A DNA stretch of 64,000 nucleotides, from positions 62,001 to 126,000 of the forward strand of contig JAIMAL010000004.1 of NCBI GenBank assembly GCA_023511995.1, given 5' to 3'. The notes below the pieces were generated by a model. The model did no database searches and had not been told where the DNA came from. It saw only the letters and a program-made list of their open reading frames with translations. Each line of letters opens with the position of its first letter. Position 1 is the stretch's first letter. Positions 53,424 to 64,000 of the stretch are shown here, one piece after another. Position numbers and translations under genes: made by a program. Origin of the DNA: Burkholderiales bacterium (GTDB taxonomy: Bacteria; Pseudomonadota; Gammaproteobacteria; Burkholderiales; Thiobacteraceae).

Positions 53424-55487
53424 ATGTCCCAGGCACTTGTCTTCTCGCTCATCTGCGCGGCATTGGCCATCCTGTATGGGGTGCTGTCCATCCGCTGGAT
53501 CCTTTCGCTGCCGGCCGGCAATGACCGCATGCGGCAAATCGCCGCCGCCGTGCAGGAAGGGGCCCAGGCCTATCTCAAACGCCAGTACACCACCATTGCC
53601 CTGGTGGGCGTGGTGTTGTTCGTTCTCATCTGGGTCTTCCTGAGCCTGGGCACCGCCCTGGGATTTGCCGTGGGGGCGGTGCTCTCCGGCGCGGCGGGCT
53701 TCATCGGCATGAATATCTCGGTGCGGGCCAACGTGCGCACCGCCGAGGCCGCCAACCGGGGGCTCGATGCCGCCCTCAACGTGGCCTTTCGCGGCGGCGC
53801 CATCACCGGGCTTTTGGTGGTGGGGCTGGGCCTCCTCGGCGTGGCCGGTTACTACGCGGTGCTTTCCCATCTGGGGGTGCCCACCCGGGAGGCGGTGCAT
53901 GCCCTGGTGGGGCTCGGCTTCGGCGGCTCCCTCATCTCCATCTTCGCCCGCCTGGGCGGGGGCATTTTCACCAAGGGTGCCGACGTGGGCGCCGACCTGG
54001 TGGGCAAGGTGGAAGCGGGCATCCCGGAGGATGATCCCCGCAACCCGGCGGTGATCGCAGACAACGTGGGGGACAACGTGGGCGACTGCGCCGGCATGGC
54101 CGCCGACCTCTTCGAAACCTACGCCGTGACCATCATCGCCACCATGCTTCTGGGGGGGCTCATGGGAGCAAGCAGCCACACGGGCGCCGCCGTGGCCTAC
54201 CCCCTGGTGCTGGGCGGAGTGTCCATCCTCGCCTCCATCATCGGCACCTTCTTCGTCCGCGCCCGGGAGGGGGGCAAGATCATGAACGCCCTCTACCGGG
54301 GGCTGATCGTGGCGGGGGTGATCGCCCTCATCGCCTTCTACCCCGTCACCACCTGGATGTTCGGTGCGGGCCTGCCCCTTGCCGATGGCAGCAGCCTACC
54401 GGCGCTCAATCTCTACCTCTGCGCCCTGGTGGGTTTGGCCCTCACCGCGGCTATGGTGGTCATCACCGAGTATTACACCGCCACCGAATTTTCGCCGGTG
54501 CGCCATATCGCCGAAGCCTCCACCACGGGGCATGGCACCAACATCATCGCCGGCCTGGGTGTTTCCATGCGCGCGACAGCGCTCCCGGTGCTGGCGGTGT
54601 GCGTGGCCATCGCCGCCTCCCATGAGCTGGCGGGCCTGTATGGCATCGCCGTGGCGGCCACTGCCATGCTCTCCATGACCGGCATCATCGTCGCCCTGGA
54701 TGCCTACGGACCCATCACCGACAATGCGGGGGGCATTGCCGAGATGGCCGAGCTGCCGGACAGCATCCGCAACATCACCGACCCCCTGGATGCGGTGGGC
54801 AACACCACCAAGGCGGTGACCAAGGGCTATGCCATCGGGTCGGCGGGCCTGGCCGCCCTGGTGTTGTTCGCCGACTACACCCACACCCTGGAGGCCGGGG
54901 GCAAGCTGGTGGAATTTTCGCTCGCCGATCCGGCGGTCATCATCGGCCTCTTCATTGGCGGCATGGTGCCTTACCTCTTCGCCGCCATGGGCATGGAGGC
55001 GGTGGGGCGGGCGGCAGGGAGCGTCGTCGTCGAGGTGCGGCGCCAGTTCCGCGAGATCGCGGGCATCATGGAGGGGCGGGCCAAGCCGGATTACTCGCGG
55101 GCGGTGGACATGCTCACCCGCGCCGCCATCCGGGAAATGATCGTCCCCTCCCTGCTGCCCATCCTCGTTCCCATCGCCGTGGCGGTGGTCATGGGCGTCG
55201 TCATGGGCCCCGGCGCGGGCACCAAGGCCCTTGGTGGGGTGCTTCTCGGCTCCATCGTCACCGGGATTTTCGTTGCCATTTCCATGACCACCGGTGGCGG
55301 TGCCTGGGATAACGCCAAGAAATACATCGAGGAAGGCCATTTCGGCGGCAAGGGTTCCGACGCCCACAAGGCGGCGGTGACCGGCGACACCGTCGGCGAC
55401 CCCTACAAGGACACGGCCGGACCCGCCATCAACCCCCTCATCAAAATCATCAACATCGTCGCCCTGCTGATCGTGCCCCTGCTCTGA
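53424..55487 (+). CDS. hppA: membrane H+-translocating pyrophosphatase, K+-independent type
   Basis: Pumps protons with PPi hydrolysis; 687 residues and about 16 helices. The catalytic loops are [35 protein letters not shown] (about 185-220) and late [20 protein letters not shown]. The position that sets potassium dependence reads GNTTKA (about 457), i.e. Lys, as in K+-independent enzymes; K+-dependent ones have Ala. It follows an AGGAGGAAGG ribosome site. It may recover energy from PPi made in biosynthesis. Confidence 0.95.
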   Translation: MSQALVFSLICAALAILYGVLSIRWILSLPAGNDRMRQIAAAVQEGAQAYLKRQYTTIALVGVVLFVLIWVFLSLGTALGFAVGAVLSGAAGFIGMNISVRANVRTAEAANRGLDAALNVAFRGGAITGLLVVGLGLLGVAGYYAVLSHLGVPTREAVHALVGLGFGGSLISIFARLGGGIFTKGADVGADLVGKVEAGIPEDDPRNPAVIADNVGDNVGDCAGMAADLFETYAVTIIATMLLGGLMGASSHTGAAVAYPLVLGGVSILASIIGTFFVRAREGGKIMNALYRGLIVAGVIALIAFYPVTTWMFGAGLPLADGSSLPALNLYLCALVGLALTAAMVVITEYYTATEFSPVRHIAEASTTGHGTNIIAGLGVSMRATALPVLAVCVAIAASHELAGLYGIAVAATAMLSMTGIIVALDAYGPITDNAGGIAEMAELPDSIRNITDPLDAVGNTTKAVTKGYAIGSAGLAALVLFADYTHTLEAGGKLVEFSLADPAVIIGLFIGGMVPYLFAAMGMEAVGRAAGSVVVEVRRQFREIAGIMEGRAKPDYSRAVDMLTRAAIREMIVPSLLPILVPIAVAVVMGVVMGPGAGTKALGGVLLGSIVTGIFVAISMTTGGGAWDNAKKYIEEGHFGGKGSDAHKAAVTGDTVGDPYKDTAGPAINPLIKIINIVALLIVPLL

Positions 55488-55519
55488 GGGGTGCTACCCC
55501 TGCGCCGCTTGCGGAAATG

Positions 55520-55546
55520 AAAAAGCCACCCCCTCGCGGGGGTGGC
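55520..55546 (-). terminator. terminator of the cold-shock gene (possibly bidirectional)
   Basis: 9-bp stem GCCACCCCC / GGGGGTGGC (55525-55533 with 55538-55546), loop TCGC. On the minus strand it is followed by five T, 44 bases after the cspA-like stop. In the plus direction it lies 33 bases after hppA without a T run. Confidence 0.75.
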
Positions 55547-55589
55547 CATCATGGGGTGTGGTCCGGCTTGTGACCCTACGCCGGCCGAC

Positions 55590-55793
55590 TCAGACAGGCC
55601 GGATATTGGAGGCCTGCTTGCCTTTCGGGCCCTGGGTCACGTCATATTGGACCTTCTGGCCTTCCTTCAGGCTTTTGAAGCCTTGGGCCTGAATGGCGGA
55701 GAAATGGGCGAACAGGTCGTCCCCTCCGTCGTCCGGCGTGATGAACCCGTAACCTTTCGCGTCGTTGAACCATTTGACGGTGCCAGTTGCCAT
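55590..55793 (-). CDS. cold-shock protein (CspA family)
   Basis: A 67-residue single-stranded nucleic acid chaperone: [24 protein letters not shown] (RNP1 KGYGFI) and DLFAHFSAI (RNP2), ending [12 protein letters not shown]. It stands alone between hppA and clpS, with its own terminator; the upstream 236-base gap is long enough for a structured cold-shock leader. Confidence 0.95.
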   Translation of the reverse strand: MATGTVKWFNDAKGYGFITPDDGGDDLFAHFSAIQAQGFKSLKEGQKVQYDVTQGPKGKQASNIRPV

Positions 55794-56029
55794 GCTGCTC
55801 TTTCCTTACTCAAAAACGGACGGTCACTCCAACCAGTTTGCTCCAAAGGCGCAGCGGCCACACCGCCGGTTCCTTCAAAGTCAAAGACCAAGGCCAGTTT
55901 GCGCCCCCCGTCTGCGGAAGTCAAGCGGGGGCAGCCGGTGAGGGCGTAAGACACAAGGCGCGGGCCAGGTCGGGGCCTTGAAAAAAGCCGGCGGGGAGTC
56001 CAAATTAATAGGCTGTCGAGGCAGGTACC

Positions 56030-56338
56030 ATGGCATTGGACGATCAACTTACCCCGGTGCGCGAGGTGGAGGAGAGCCGGGTCAAACCCCCGCCTCTCTA
56101 TAAAGTCATCCTCCTCAATGACGATTACACACCCATGGACTTTGTGGTCGTGGTCCTGATGCGCTTTTTTCACATGGACCGGGAACAGGCCACGCGGGTG
56201 ATGCTCAAAGTCCACAGGGAAGGGCTCGGCGTGTGCGGGGTCTTCCCAAAGGATATTGCAGCGACGAAGGTTGATCTGGTAGTCTCGTTTGCAAGGCAAC
56301 ACCAGCACCCGTTGCAGTGTGTGATGGAAGAAACCTAA
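56030..56338 (+). CDS. clpS: ClpS adaptor
   Basis: N-end-rule adaptor for ClpAP, 102 residues. The core [41 protein letters not shown] with the DD binding residues for N-degron is intact, as is the [14 protein letters not shown] segment. It is 18 bases from clpA. Confidence 0.95.
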   Translation: MALDDQLTPVREVEESRVKPPPLYKVILLNDDYTPMDFVVVVLMRFFHMDREQATRVMLKVHREGLGVCGVFPKDIAATKVDLVVSFARQHQHPLQCVMEET

Positions 56339-56356
56339 GGCAGCAGGGTCGCCGCT

Positions 56357-58624
<2,268 letters not shown>

Positions 58625-58641
58625 AGGCTAAGCGCGGCCAC

Positions 58642-58666
58642 AAGCCGGGCGCGTCCCGGCTTTTTT
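58642..58666 (+). terminator. Rho-independent terminator after clpA
   Basis: 8-bp stem AAGCCGGG / CCCGGCTT (58642-58649 with 58655-58662), followed by further T to 58666, 18 bases past the clpA stop. Confidence 0.9.
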
Positions 58667-58767
58667 CATGGGCGCCGCGGGGAAAGGATGCTGCGCCGCA
58701 AGAGGAAGCCGTAGCCTTTGCCGGTTCGCGTTCCGGGCTGATCCTCCGGCTGTTCAGGGAGAAAACC

Positions 58768-59145
58768 ATGCGCCGCATTTGCTTCGAGCTGGGGCAAGTC
58801 AAGCTTACGGCCCGCCTGCGCGACACCCCCACCGCCGATGCCATCTGGGCAAGCCTGCCCCTCAAGTCGGTGGCCCAGACCTGGGGCGAGGAGGTCTATT
58901 TTTCCGTGCCCGTGGAAGCCCGCCTGGAGAAGGATGCCCGGCAGGTGCTGGAACCCGGTGAAATCGCCTTCTGGGTGCAGGGGCAGGCGATTGCCATCGG
59001 TTTCGGCCCCACACCGGTTTCCCGGCACGGGGAAATCCGGCTCGTCACCCGCTGCAATGTCTGGGCGGATGCCGAGGGCGAGGTCACCGGTCTGCGCGCC
59101 GTGCGGCAAGGGGACCGCGTCCGGGTGAGCGCCCTTTCGACCTGA
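58768..59145 (+). CDS. cyclophilin-like fold protein (TM1367 type)
   Basis: A 125-residue protein: MRRICFELGQVKLTARLRDTPTADAIWASLPL, WGEEVYFSVPVEARLEKDARQVLEPGEIAFWVQGQAIAIGFGPTPVS, then RLVTRCNVWADAEG. It is recognised as the small cyclophilin-like beta-barrel family of unknown substrate. Its last 62 bases overlap, on the other strand, the end of the potassium-channel gene. It has no signal peptide. Confidence 0.82.
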   Translation: MRRICFELGQVKLTARLRDTPTADAIWASLPLKSVAQTWGEEVYFSVPVEARLEKDARQVLEPGEIAFWVQGQAIAIGFGPTPVSRHGEIRLVTRCNVWADAEGEVTGLRAVRQGDRVRVSALST

Positions 59146-60823
59146 AAAGCTTCTCCCAGACGAAACCGGAGGGTCGCTCCACCCCCGTCACCAGGTACGT
59201 GAAGCTGTTGTAATTGCGTGCGATCCAGGACAACTGGCGGCGGGCTTCGACGCGGCCGGCGAGCAGAAGCTGATCCCCGGGCTCGAGGGGCAGGTTTTCC
59301 TCCGGCACCAGGATTTCCGTGGCGCCGCGTTTGACGAGGAGGGCGAGACCGGGCAGACGCTCGTCGCGGTTACGCGGGTCGCGCCAGAGGTCCGCCACCG
59401 TCACCGTCATTCCCGCCACCAGCCCCGCATAGATGGCCGGTGCCTCCGCCGGCGTGATGTTGAGCCCCCAGGTTTCTGGCGCCTCCTCGCCGACGATCCC
59501 ACCCAGACGCGCCACGAGCTGGTTGGCCCACTCATTGCCCTGTTTGCGGGCAAGCTCCAGGAACTCACTGAGCAGCGGCGTGGTGAGGAGCGCGAAAATC
59601 TTGTGGGCGATGACACTGGACCGCCGCATGACGAGGTCCAGCCCCGCGGCGCGGAAGAGGGCCTCGTTCTGCGTTTCGTTTTGCCGGGCGACCATGAACA
59701 GGCGCGGGTTCAACATGCGCGCCGTCATGATGATGGAAAGATTGTTGGCATCGTTGTCGGTGCCGGCAACGATGCCCACCGCCTCACGGATGCCGGCCTG
59801 CTCCAGGGTTTCCGCCTCGGTGCCCCGCCCCACCACGCTGCCTTCCGGCGGCTGGGTGTGGGCGGGGTCGGCCTCCACCACGGTGGCCACCACGCCCTCC
59901 CGCGTCAGCCGCGCATGGACGGCCTTGCCGAACCGGCCGTAGCCACACAGGATCCAGCGTCCCACCGGCGGGAAGATGGGCTCCCGCAGCGGCTCGTGGG
60001 GGGCGGCGGTCATCCATTCATAGAGCAGGTACATGCCGGGGGAGTGCAGCGCCATGGCCAGCCGGCCGGCAAAGGTATCGAAGGCGTTGATGATGTGATC
60101 GGTGCCGAAGGAGGCCATGTTGGCGGCCACGTCCAGGGTGTCTGCCCGACAGATGGCAGCGAGCTTCGGTCGCAGCAGTTTGACCGTGATCGCCACCTTC
60201 AGGTTGACCTCGTCCCGGTTGGTGAGGGCGATCACCCCCAGGCAGTGGGGATGGGTGAGGCCGGCGCGGAGCAGAACCGCCGGCTGGGCGGCATCGCCCC
60301 GCAGCCCCGGCACCACCATGGGTAGCTCCTCGAGTTCCAGGAGGGCGATGCGTTCCGGGTCGATGTCCAGTACCACCGCCTGGATGCCGGAATCGGCCAG
60401 CGCGCGCACGAGCAGTGCGCCGGTATCGCCATAGCCGCAGACCAGATAGAAGGGCTCGCGCAGTCTGCGCACCGCGCGGGTGAAGGCATTCTCCACCCGG
60501 ATCAGGCGGATGGCGGGGTCCTGCAGGGTGGCGAGCAAAGCGCCGATGGCATAGAGCCAGACGATCACCGACGCATAGATGGTGCCGGTCAACCACATGC
60601 GCTGGGCGTCGGTGAAGGGATGGGGCAGCTCGCCAAAGCCAATGGTGGTGGCGGTGTAGCTCACCACGTAGAAGGCATGGAAGAAACCCATCCGCCAGGG
60701 CCGCCCCTGATCATCCACGCCGGGGATGAGCACCAGGCCCAGCACCGCCACCGCATAGACCAGGACGAGGAGCACCAGCGGCGTGCGCAGCCGGCGCAGC
60801 AGCAGGAAAAGGACGTTGTGCAT
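59084..60823 (-). CDS. two-RCK potassium channel protein
   Basis: A 579-residue K+ channel. Two membrane helices flank the pore (about 12-36 and 72-100) with filter TTIGFGEL (59-66; Phe for Tyr of TVGYG). RCK/TrkA-N domains follow at about 120-240 (LVCGYGDTGALLVRALADSG) and 300-420 (ILCGYGRFGKAVHARLTREG), and a TrkA-C domain at the end (LPLEPGDQLLLAGR). ATG 60823 (MHNVLFLL) is used; extra upstream codons overlap the DUF6394 gene. It is seven bases after DUF6394, so they are coexpressed. Confidence 0.88.
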   Translation of the reverse strand: MHNVLFLLLRRLRTPLVLLVLVYAVAVLGLVLIPGVDDQGRPWRMGFFHAFYVVSYTATTIGFGELPHPFTDAQRMWLTGTIYASVIVWLYAIGALLATLQDPAIRLIRVENAFTRAVRRLREPFYLVCGYGDTGALLVRALADSGIQAVVLDIDPERIALLELEELPMVVPGLRGDAAQPAVLLRAGLTHPHCLGVIALTNRDEVNLKVAITVKLLRPKLAAICRADTLDVAANMASFGTDHIINAFDTFAGRLAMALHSPGMYLLYEWMTAAPHEPLREPIFPPVGRWILCGYGRFGKAVHARLTREGVVATVVEADPAHTQPPEGSVVGRGTEAETLEQAGIREAVGIVAGTDNDANNLSIIMTARMLNPRLFMVARQNETQNEALFRAAGLDLVMRRSSVIAHKIFALLTTPLLSEFLELARKQGNEWANQLVARLGGIVGEEAPETWGLNITPAEAPAIYAGLVAGMTVTVADLWRDPRNRDERLPGLALLVKRGATEILVPEENLPLEPGDQLLLAGRVEARRQLSWIARNYNSFTYLVTGVERPSGFVWEKLFRSKGRSPGRGPLAARRADR

Positions 60824-60830
60824 GGCGCGG

Positions 60831-61214
60831 TCAACGCCGGATGGCGAGGGTTTCCGCGATGAAGAGGACCACCGAGGTGAGGTTGGCAAGCAGCGCCCCG
60901 CCGGAGAGGGAGACGATGGCCGCCATCAGATGCGGGGTCAGGCCACCCGGATGCACGTGTTCCGCGTACGCCCACACCGAAGCCGCGGCGATGAGCTGCA
61001 GATCGGCCACCAGACTGGTGGCGAGCAGAACGGCTCCGAGATGCGTGCGATCACCCAGCTTGAGCACGGTGGCGATGAGGTTCACCACCAGCGCAGCATA
61101 GAGTTCATAGATGCTGTGGTGGGTGGGATTGTCGATTTCGCCCACGTAGAAACCGAAATTGAGCGTGAGTGCAAGAACGATGAAAAAGGCAAAAACGACT
61201 TTCTCCAGATTCAT
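60831..61214 (-). CDS. DUF6394 membrane protein
   Basis: A 127-residue protein with three to four helices: MNLEKVVFAFFIVLALTLNFGFYVGEIDNPTHHSIYELYAALVVNLIATVLKLGDRTHLGA. It is recognised as DUF6394, which commonly sits in front of the TrkA-type channel in proteobacteria. The first helix ends at a conserved GEIDNPTHH. It is the first gene of the two-gene unit; a structural partner of the channel is inferred from position. Confidence 0.82.
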   Translation of the reverse strand: MNLEKVVFAFFIVLALTLNFGFYVGEIDNPTHHSIYELYAALVVNLIATVLKLGDRTHLGAVLLATSLVADLQLIAAASVWAYAEHVHPGGLTPHLMAAIVSLSGGALLANLTSVVLFIAETLAIRR

Positions 61215-61399
61215 GGCTGCGTCTCCTCCGCACCGGGGTCTGCTGGAGCTTGTCCGGGCCCGGTCAGGGCAAAGTGTAACCCAAACGCTGCCGCGGCTGG
61301 CGGCAGCATAATGCGTGGGGAAAGCGGCGGCGGGAGCGGGCCGACTGCCGTTTGCGCCATGTTAGGATTAAGCCTCTTCGACAACGCGGAGTCGATCCC

Positions 61400-63688
61400 A
61401 TGCAAGCCCTGCCTTCGAGCCACATCCGCAAACGTGACGGGCGCATCGTGCCCTTCGACCCCCAGCGCATCATCAACGCCGTGCGCCGCGCCATGGAGGC
61501 GGCCGCTGAGGGCGATCTCGAACACGACCCGCCGCGGGTGGCCGAGGCGGTGCTGAAGGCCCTGGCGGAGCGCTTTCCCGCAGGCCACATTCCCCATGTG
61601 GAGGAAATCCAGGATCAGGTGGAGGAGTCCCTCATCCTGCTCGATTTCCCGAAGACGGCCAAGGCCTACATCCTCTATCGTCACGAGCGGGCGAAAATCC
61701 GCGAGAAGGTGAAGGAGGTGCCGGAGCACGTGCGGCGGCTGGCGGCGGAAAGCAAGCGGTATTTCCGCAGCCCGCTGTCCGAATTCGTCTATTACCGCAC
61801 CTATTCCCGCTGGATCGACGAGGAGGGGCGGCGGGAGACCTGGATCGAGACGGTGGACCGCTACATGGACTTCATGCGGGAAAACCTGGGGGAGCGGCTG
61901 AGCGAGGCGGAATACGCGGAGCTGCGGCAGGCCATCCTCACCCAGGAGGTGATGCCCTCCATGCGCCTTTTGTGGTCGGCGGGCAAGGCGGCGCGCAACA
62001 ACAACGCCGCCGCCTACAATTGCTCCTTCATCGCCCCCACGCAGCTCGACGATTTCGCCGAGATCATGTTCCTGCTCATGTGTGGCGTCGGTGTCGGGTT
62101 TTCCGTGGAAAGCCAGAACGTCCAGCTTCTGCCCATCATCCGCCGGCAGACGGGAGAGATGCTGCCCACCCATGTGGTGGAGGACAGCAAGGAGGGCTGG
62201 GGCGATGCCCTCAAGCTGGGCCTCAAGACCTGGTATGAGGGGCGGGACATCCGCTTCGATTTCTCCCGCGTGCGGCCGGCCGGCGCGCGGCTCCACACCA
62301 TGGGTGGACGCAGCTCGGGCCCGGGGCCGCTGAAAGCACTGCTGGAATTCGCGCGCGGCAAGATCCTCGCCAATCAGGGCAAACGTCTTTCCAACCTGGA
62401 CGTGCACGACATCATCTGCAAGATCGGCGAGGTGGTGGAAATGGGTGGCGTGCGGCGCTCGGCGCTCATCTCCCTTTCCGATTTCGATGATGACGATCTG
62501 CGCACGGCGAAAAGCGGCCATTTCTACATCAACAATCCGCAGCGGGCGATGGCCAACAATTCTGCCGTCTACGAGGCGCGGCCGCGGGCGGTGGATTTCC
62601 TGGAGGAGTGGCTGGCCCTGGCCAAAAGCGGCAGCGGCGAGCGCGGCCTGTTCAACCGCGGCGGGCTGCCGAAGCAACTGCCCGCCCGCCGCTGGGCCGG
62701 CTTCGAGCCCTACTGGCCGAAAAGCGGCACCAATCCCTGCGGCGAGATCATTCTGCGCTCGAAGCAGTTCTGCAATCTGACGGAAGTGGTGGCCCGCGCC
62801 GGGGACGACGAGGCGGCGCTTTCGCGCAAGATACGGCTCGCTGCCATTCTCGGCACCTATCAGGCGACCCTCACCCATTTTCCCTACATCTCCGATGAAT
62901 GGCGGAAAAACTGCGAGGAGGAGCGCCTGCTTGGCGTGTCCATTACCGGCATGTGGGACTGCGCGACGGTGCGCGATCCCGCTGTGCTTTCCCGCCTGCG
63001 GGAGATCGCTGTCGCCACCAATGCCCAATATGCGGCGCGTTTCGGCATCAACGCCGCCACCGCGGTGACCTGTGTCAAACCCTCGGGCACGGTGTCGCAG
63101 CTTGTGGATTCCGCCTCCGGCATGCACCCCCGCTATGCCCGCTACTACCTGCGGCGCATCCGCATCTCGGCGACGGATCCCCTCTTCACCATGCTCAAGG
63201 AACAGAAATTCCCCTACCACCCCGAGGTGGGGCAGCTCGAGGCCTCCGCCACCAGTTTCGTCCTGGAATTTCCGGTGAAGGCGCCGGACGGGTGTATCAC
63301 CCGCAACGATCTCGACGCCCTGCAGCAGTTGGAATTCTGGAAGACGGTCAAGCTCCACTACACCGAGCACAACCCTTCCGTCACCATCTCCGTTGGCGCC
63401 GACGAATGGATTGCCACCGCCGACTGGCTCTACCGCAACTGGGATCTGCTCGGGGGGCTCTCCTTCCTGCCCCGCACCGACACCGTTTATGAACTTGCGC
63501 CCTACGAAGAGATCACCGCGGAGGAATACGAAAGGCGGATGGCGGCCCTGCCGCGCATCGACTTTTCCCATATCGTGGTGTACGAAAAGGAGGACACCAC
63601 CAAGGGCGCCAAGGAATTCGCCTGTGTTTCGGGCCAGTGCGAGATCGATCCCGAGGAGGGGTCGCTGGCTGCGGCGCCGGGGCGCTGA
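61400..63688 (+). CDS. nrdJ: B12-dependent class II ribonucleotide reductase
   Basis: Makes deoxynucleotides without oxygen dependence; 762 residues. ATP-cone (about 8-100; IRKRDGRIVPFDPQRIINAVRRAMEAA), Cys pair partners in NNAAAYNCSF (about 206) and KQFCNLTEVV (about 455), thiyl-radical Cys in GTNPCGEIIL (about 442) and a C-terminal shuttle pair CVSGQC (about 742-747). The CxxxxC spacing and overall layout match the adenosylcobalamin triphosphate-reductase group. ATG 61400 is preferred over 61352. Confidence 0.9.
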   Translation: MQALPSSHIRKRDGRIVPFDPQRIINAVRRAMEAAAEGDLEHDPPRVAEAVLKALAERFPAGHIPHVEEIQDQVEESLILLDFPKTAKAYILYRHERAKIREKVKEVPEHVRRLAAESKRYFRSPLSEFVYYRTYSRWIDEEGRRETWIETVDRYMDFMRENLGERLSEAEYAELRQAILTQEVMPSMRLLWSAGKAARNNNAAAYNCSFIAPTQLDDFAEIMFLLMCGVGVGFSVESQNVQLLPIIRRQTGEMLPTHVVEDSKEGWGDALKLGLKTWYEGRDIRFDFSRVRPAGARLHTMGGRSSGPGPLKALLEFARGKILANQGKRLSNLDVHDIICKIGEVVEMGGVRRSALISLSDFDDDDLRTAKSGHFYINNPQRAMANNSAVYEARPRAVDFLEEWLALAKSGSGERGLFNRGGLPKQLPARRWAGFEPYWPKSGTNPCGEIILRSKQFCNLTEVVARAGDDEAALSRKIRLAAILGTYQATLTHFPYISDEWRKNCEEERLLGVSITGMWDCATVRDPAVLSRLREIAVATNAQYAARFGINAATAVTCVKPSGTVSQLVDSASGMHPRYARYYLRRIRISATDPLFTMLKEQKFPYHPEVGQLEASATSFVLEFPVKAPDGCITRNDLDALQQLEFWKTVKLHYTEHNPSVTISVGADEWIATADWLYRNWDLLGGLSFLPRTDTVYELAPYEEITAEEYERRMAALPRIDFSHIVVYEKEDTTKGAKEFACVSGQCEIDPEEGSLAAAPGR

Positions 63689-63689
63689 C

Positions 63690-64000
63690 ATGCGGCTGGG
63701 CATCGATCTCGGGGGTACCAAGATCGAAATCATCGCCATCGATGAGGCGGGGCGGGAGCAGCTGCGCCGCCGGGTCCCCACGCCGCAGGGTGATTACGCT
63801 GCGACCCTGCAGGCGATTCATGAGCTCGTGCGGGCGGCGGAGGCGGAACTGGGCACCTGCGGCCGGGTGGGCATTGGCACACCGGGGGCGCTTTCCCGCG
63901 CCACCGGCCGCATGAAGAACGCCAATTCGGTCTGGCTCAACGGCCAGCCCCTCAAGGAGGACCTAGAGCGGCTTCTGGCGCGGCCGGTGCGCATCGAAAA
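63690..64000 (+). CDS. ROK-family sugar kinase (3' end outside window)
   Basis: The first 103 residues: RLGIDLGGTKIEIIAIDEAGREQLRRRVPTPQGDY with the ROK phosphate-1 loop DLGGTK, then GIGTPGALSRATGRMKNANSVWLNGQPLKEDLERLL, in which NANSVWLNG is typical of fructokinase/glucokinase ROK proteins. Starts one base after the nrdJ stop (TGACATG), so the two are read as one unit. The catalytic and zinc residues lie outside. Confidence 0.88.
   Translation, partial: MRLGIDLGGTKIEIIAIDEAGREQLRRRVPTPQGDYAATLQAIHELVRAAEAELGTCGRVGIGTPGALSRATGRMKNANSVWLNGQPLKEDLERLLARPVRIE

Overview
The window is GC-rich, densely packed chromosomal DNA, read here as a betaproteobacterium, probably an environmental chemolithotroph or methylotroph-like member of the Nitrosomonadales/Hydrogenophilales area. 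That placement is inferred from gene content: an exbB-exbD-lpxK-trm112-kdsB-adk block, a PPi-dependent phosphofructokinase next to a membrane H+-pyrophosphatase, two cyanophycin synthetase genes with their companion ABC transporter/DUF1854 pair, a B12-dependent ribonucleotide reductase, and PilS/PilR. No rRNA or marker gene allows a firmer name.

Layout. 1-2.3 kb: the 3' part of an alkaline phosphatase (PhoA family) and two small exported proteins. 2.3-11.4 kb: a tightly overlapping minus-strand operon for a compact type II secretion-like system (GspG, GspF, GspE, PilM/GspL-like, PilN-like, PilO-like, GspC/PilP-like, a TPR-bearing secretin, three more pseudopilins). 11.5-13 kb: RhlE-type RNA helicase. 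13.4-25.7 kb: a copper/silver resistance island with small His/Cys-rich exported proteins, two TolC-type channels, a TAT-exported multicopper oxidase, a cupredoxin, a CusF, a Met-rich protein, a SHOCT protein, relics of an HD-GYP gene and of a CopA P-type ATPase, then cusCBA. Its last gene runs into the antisense 3' end of cphA. 25.6-33.4 kb: cyanophycin locus (cphA and cphA' on minus; ABC exporter and DUF1854 protein on plus).

33.4-36.6 kb: a PCu(A)C copper chaperone and modABC behind a ModE-like palindrome. 36.7-39.3 kb: a sigma-54 regulon in miniature. Two DUF2173 paralogues and an SCP2-like protein lie on the minus strand behind a near-consensus -24/-12 promoter, divergent from a PAS-AAA+-Fis activator. 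This is the best candidate here for an undescribed system. 39.4-45.6 kb: an EamA transporter, glycogen phosphorylase, PilR/PilS and a PP0621-type protein. 45.8 kb: tRNA-Pro(CGG). 46-50.5 kb: ispB, then exbB-exbD-lpxK-trm112-kdsB. 50.7-55.5 kb: adk, an unknown gene, PPi-phosphofructokinase, an unknown gene and hppA, an energy module that makes and uses pyrophosphate. 55.6-58.6 kb: cold-shock protein, clpS-clpA. 58.8-61.2 kb: cyclophilin-like protein, two-RCK K+ channel, DUF6394 protein. 61.4-64 kb: class II ribonucleotide reductase and the start of a ROK-family sugar kinase.

No insertion sequence, CRISPR array, prophage or origin of replication was recognised. The gene-relic zone at 18.5-19.3 kb and the overlap at 25.6 kb are the clearest signs of past rearrangement.
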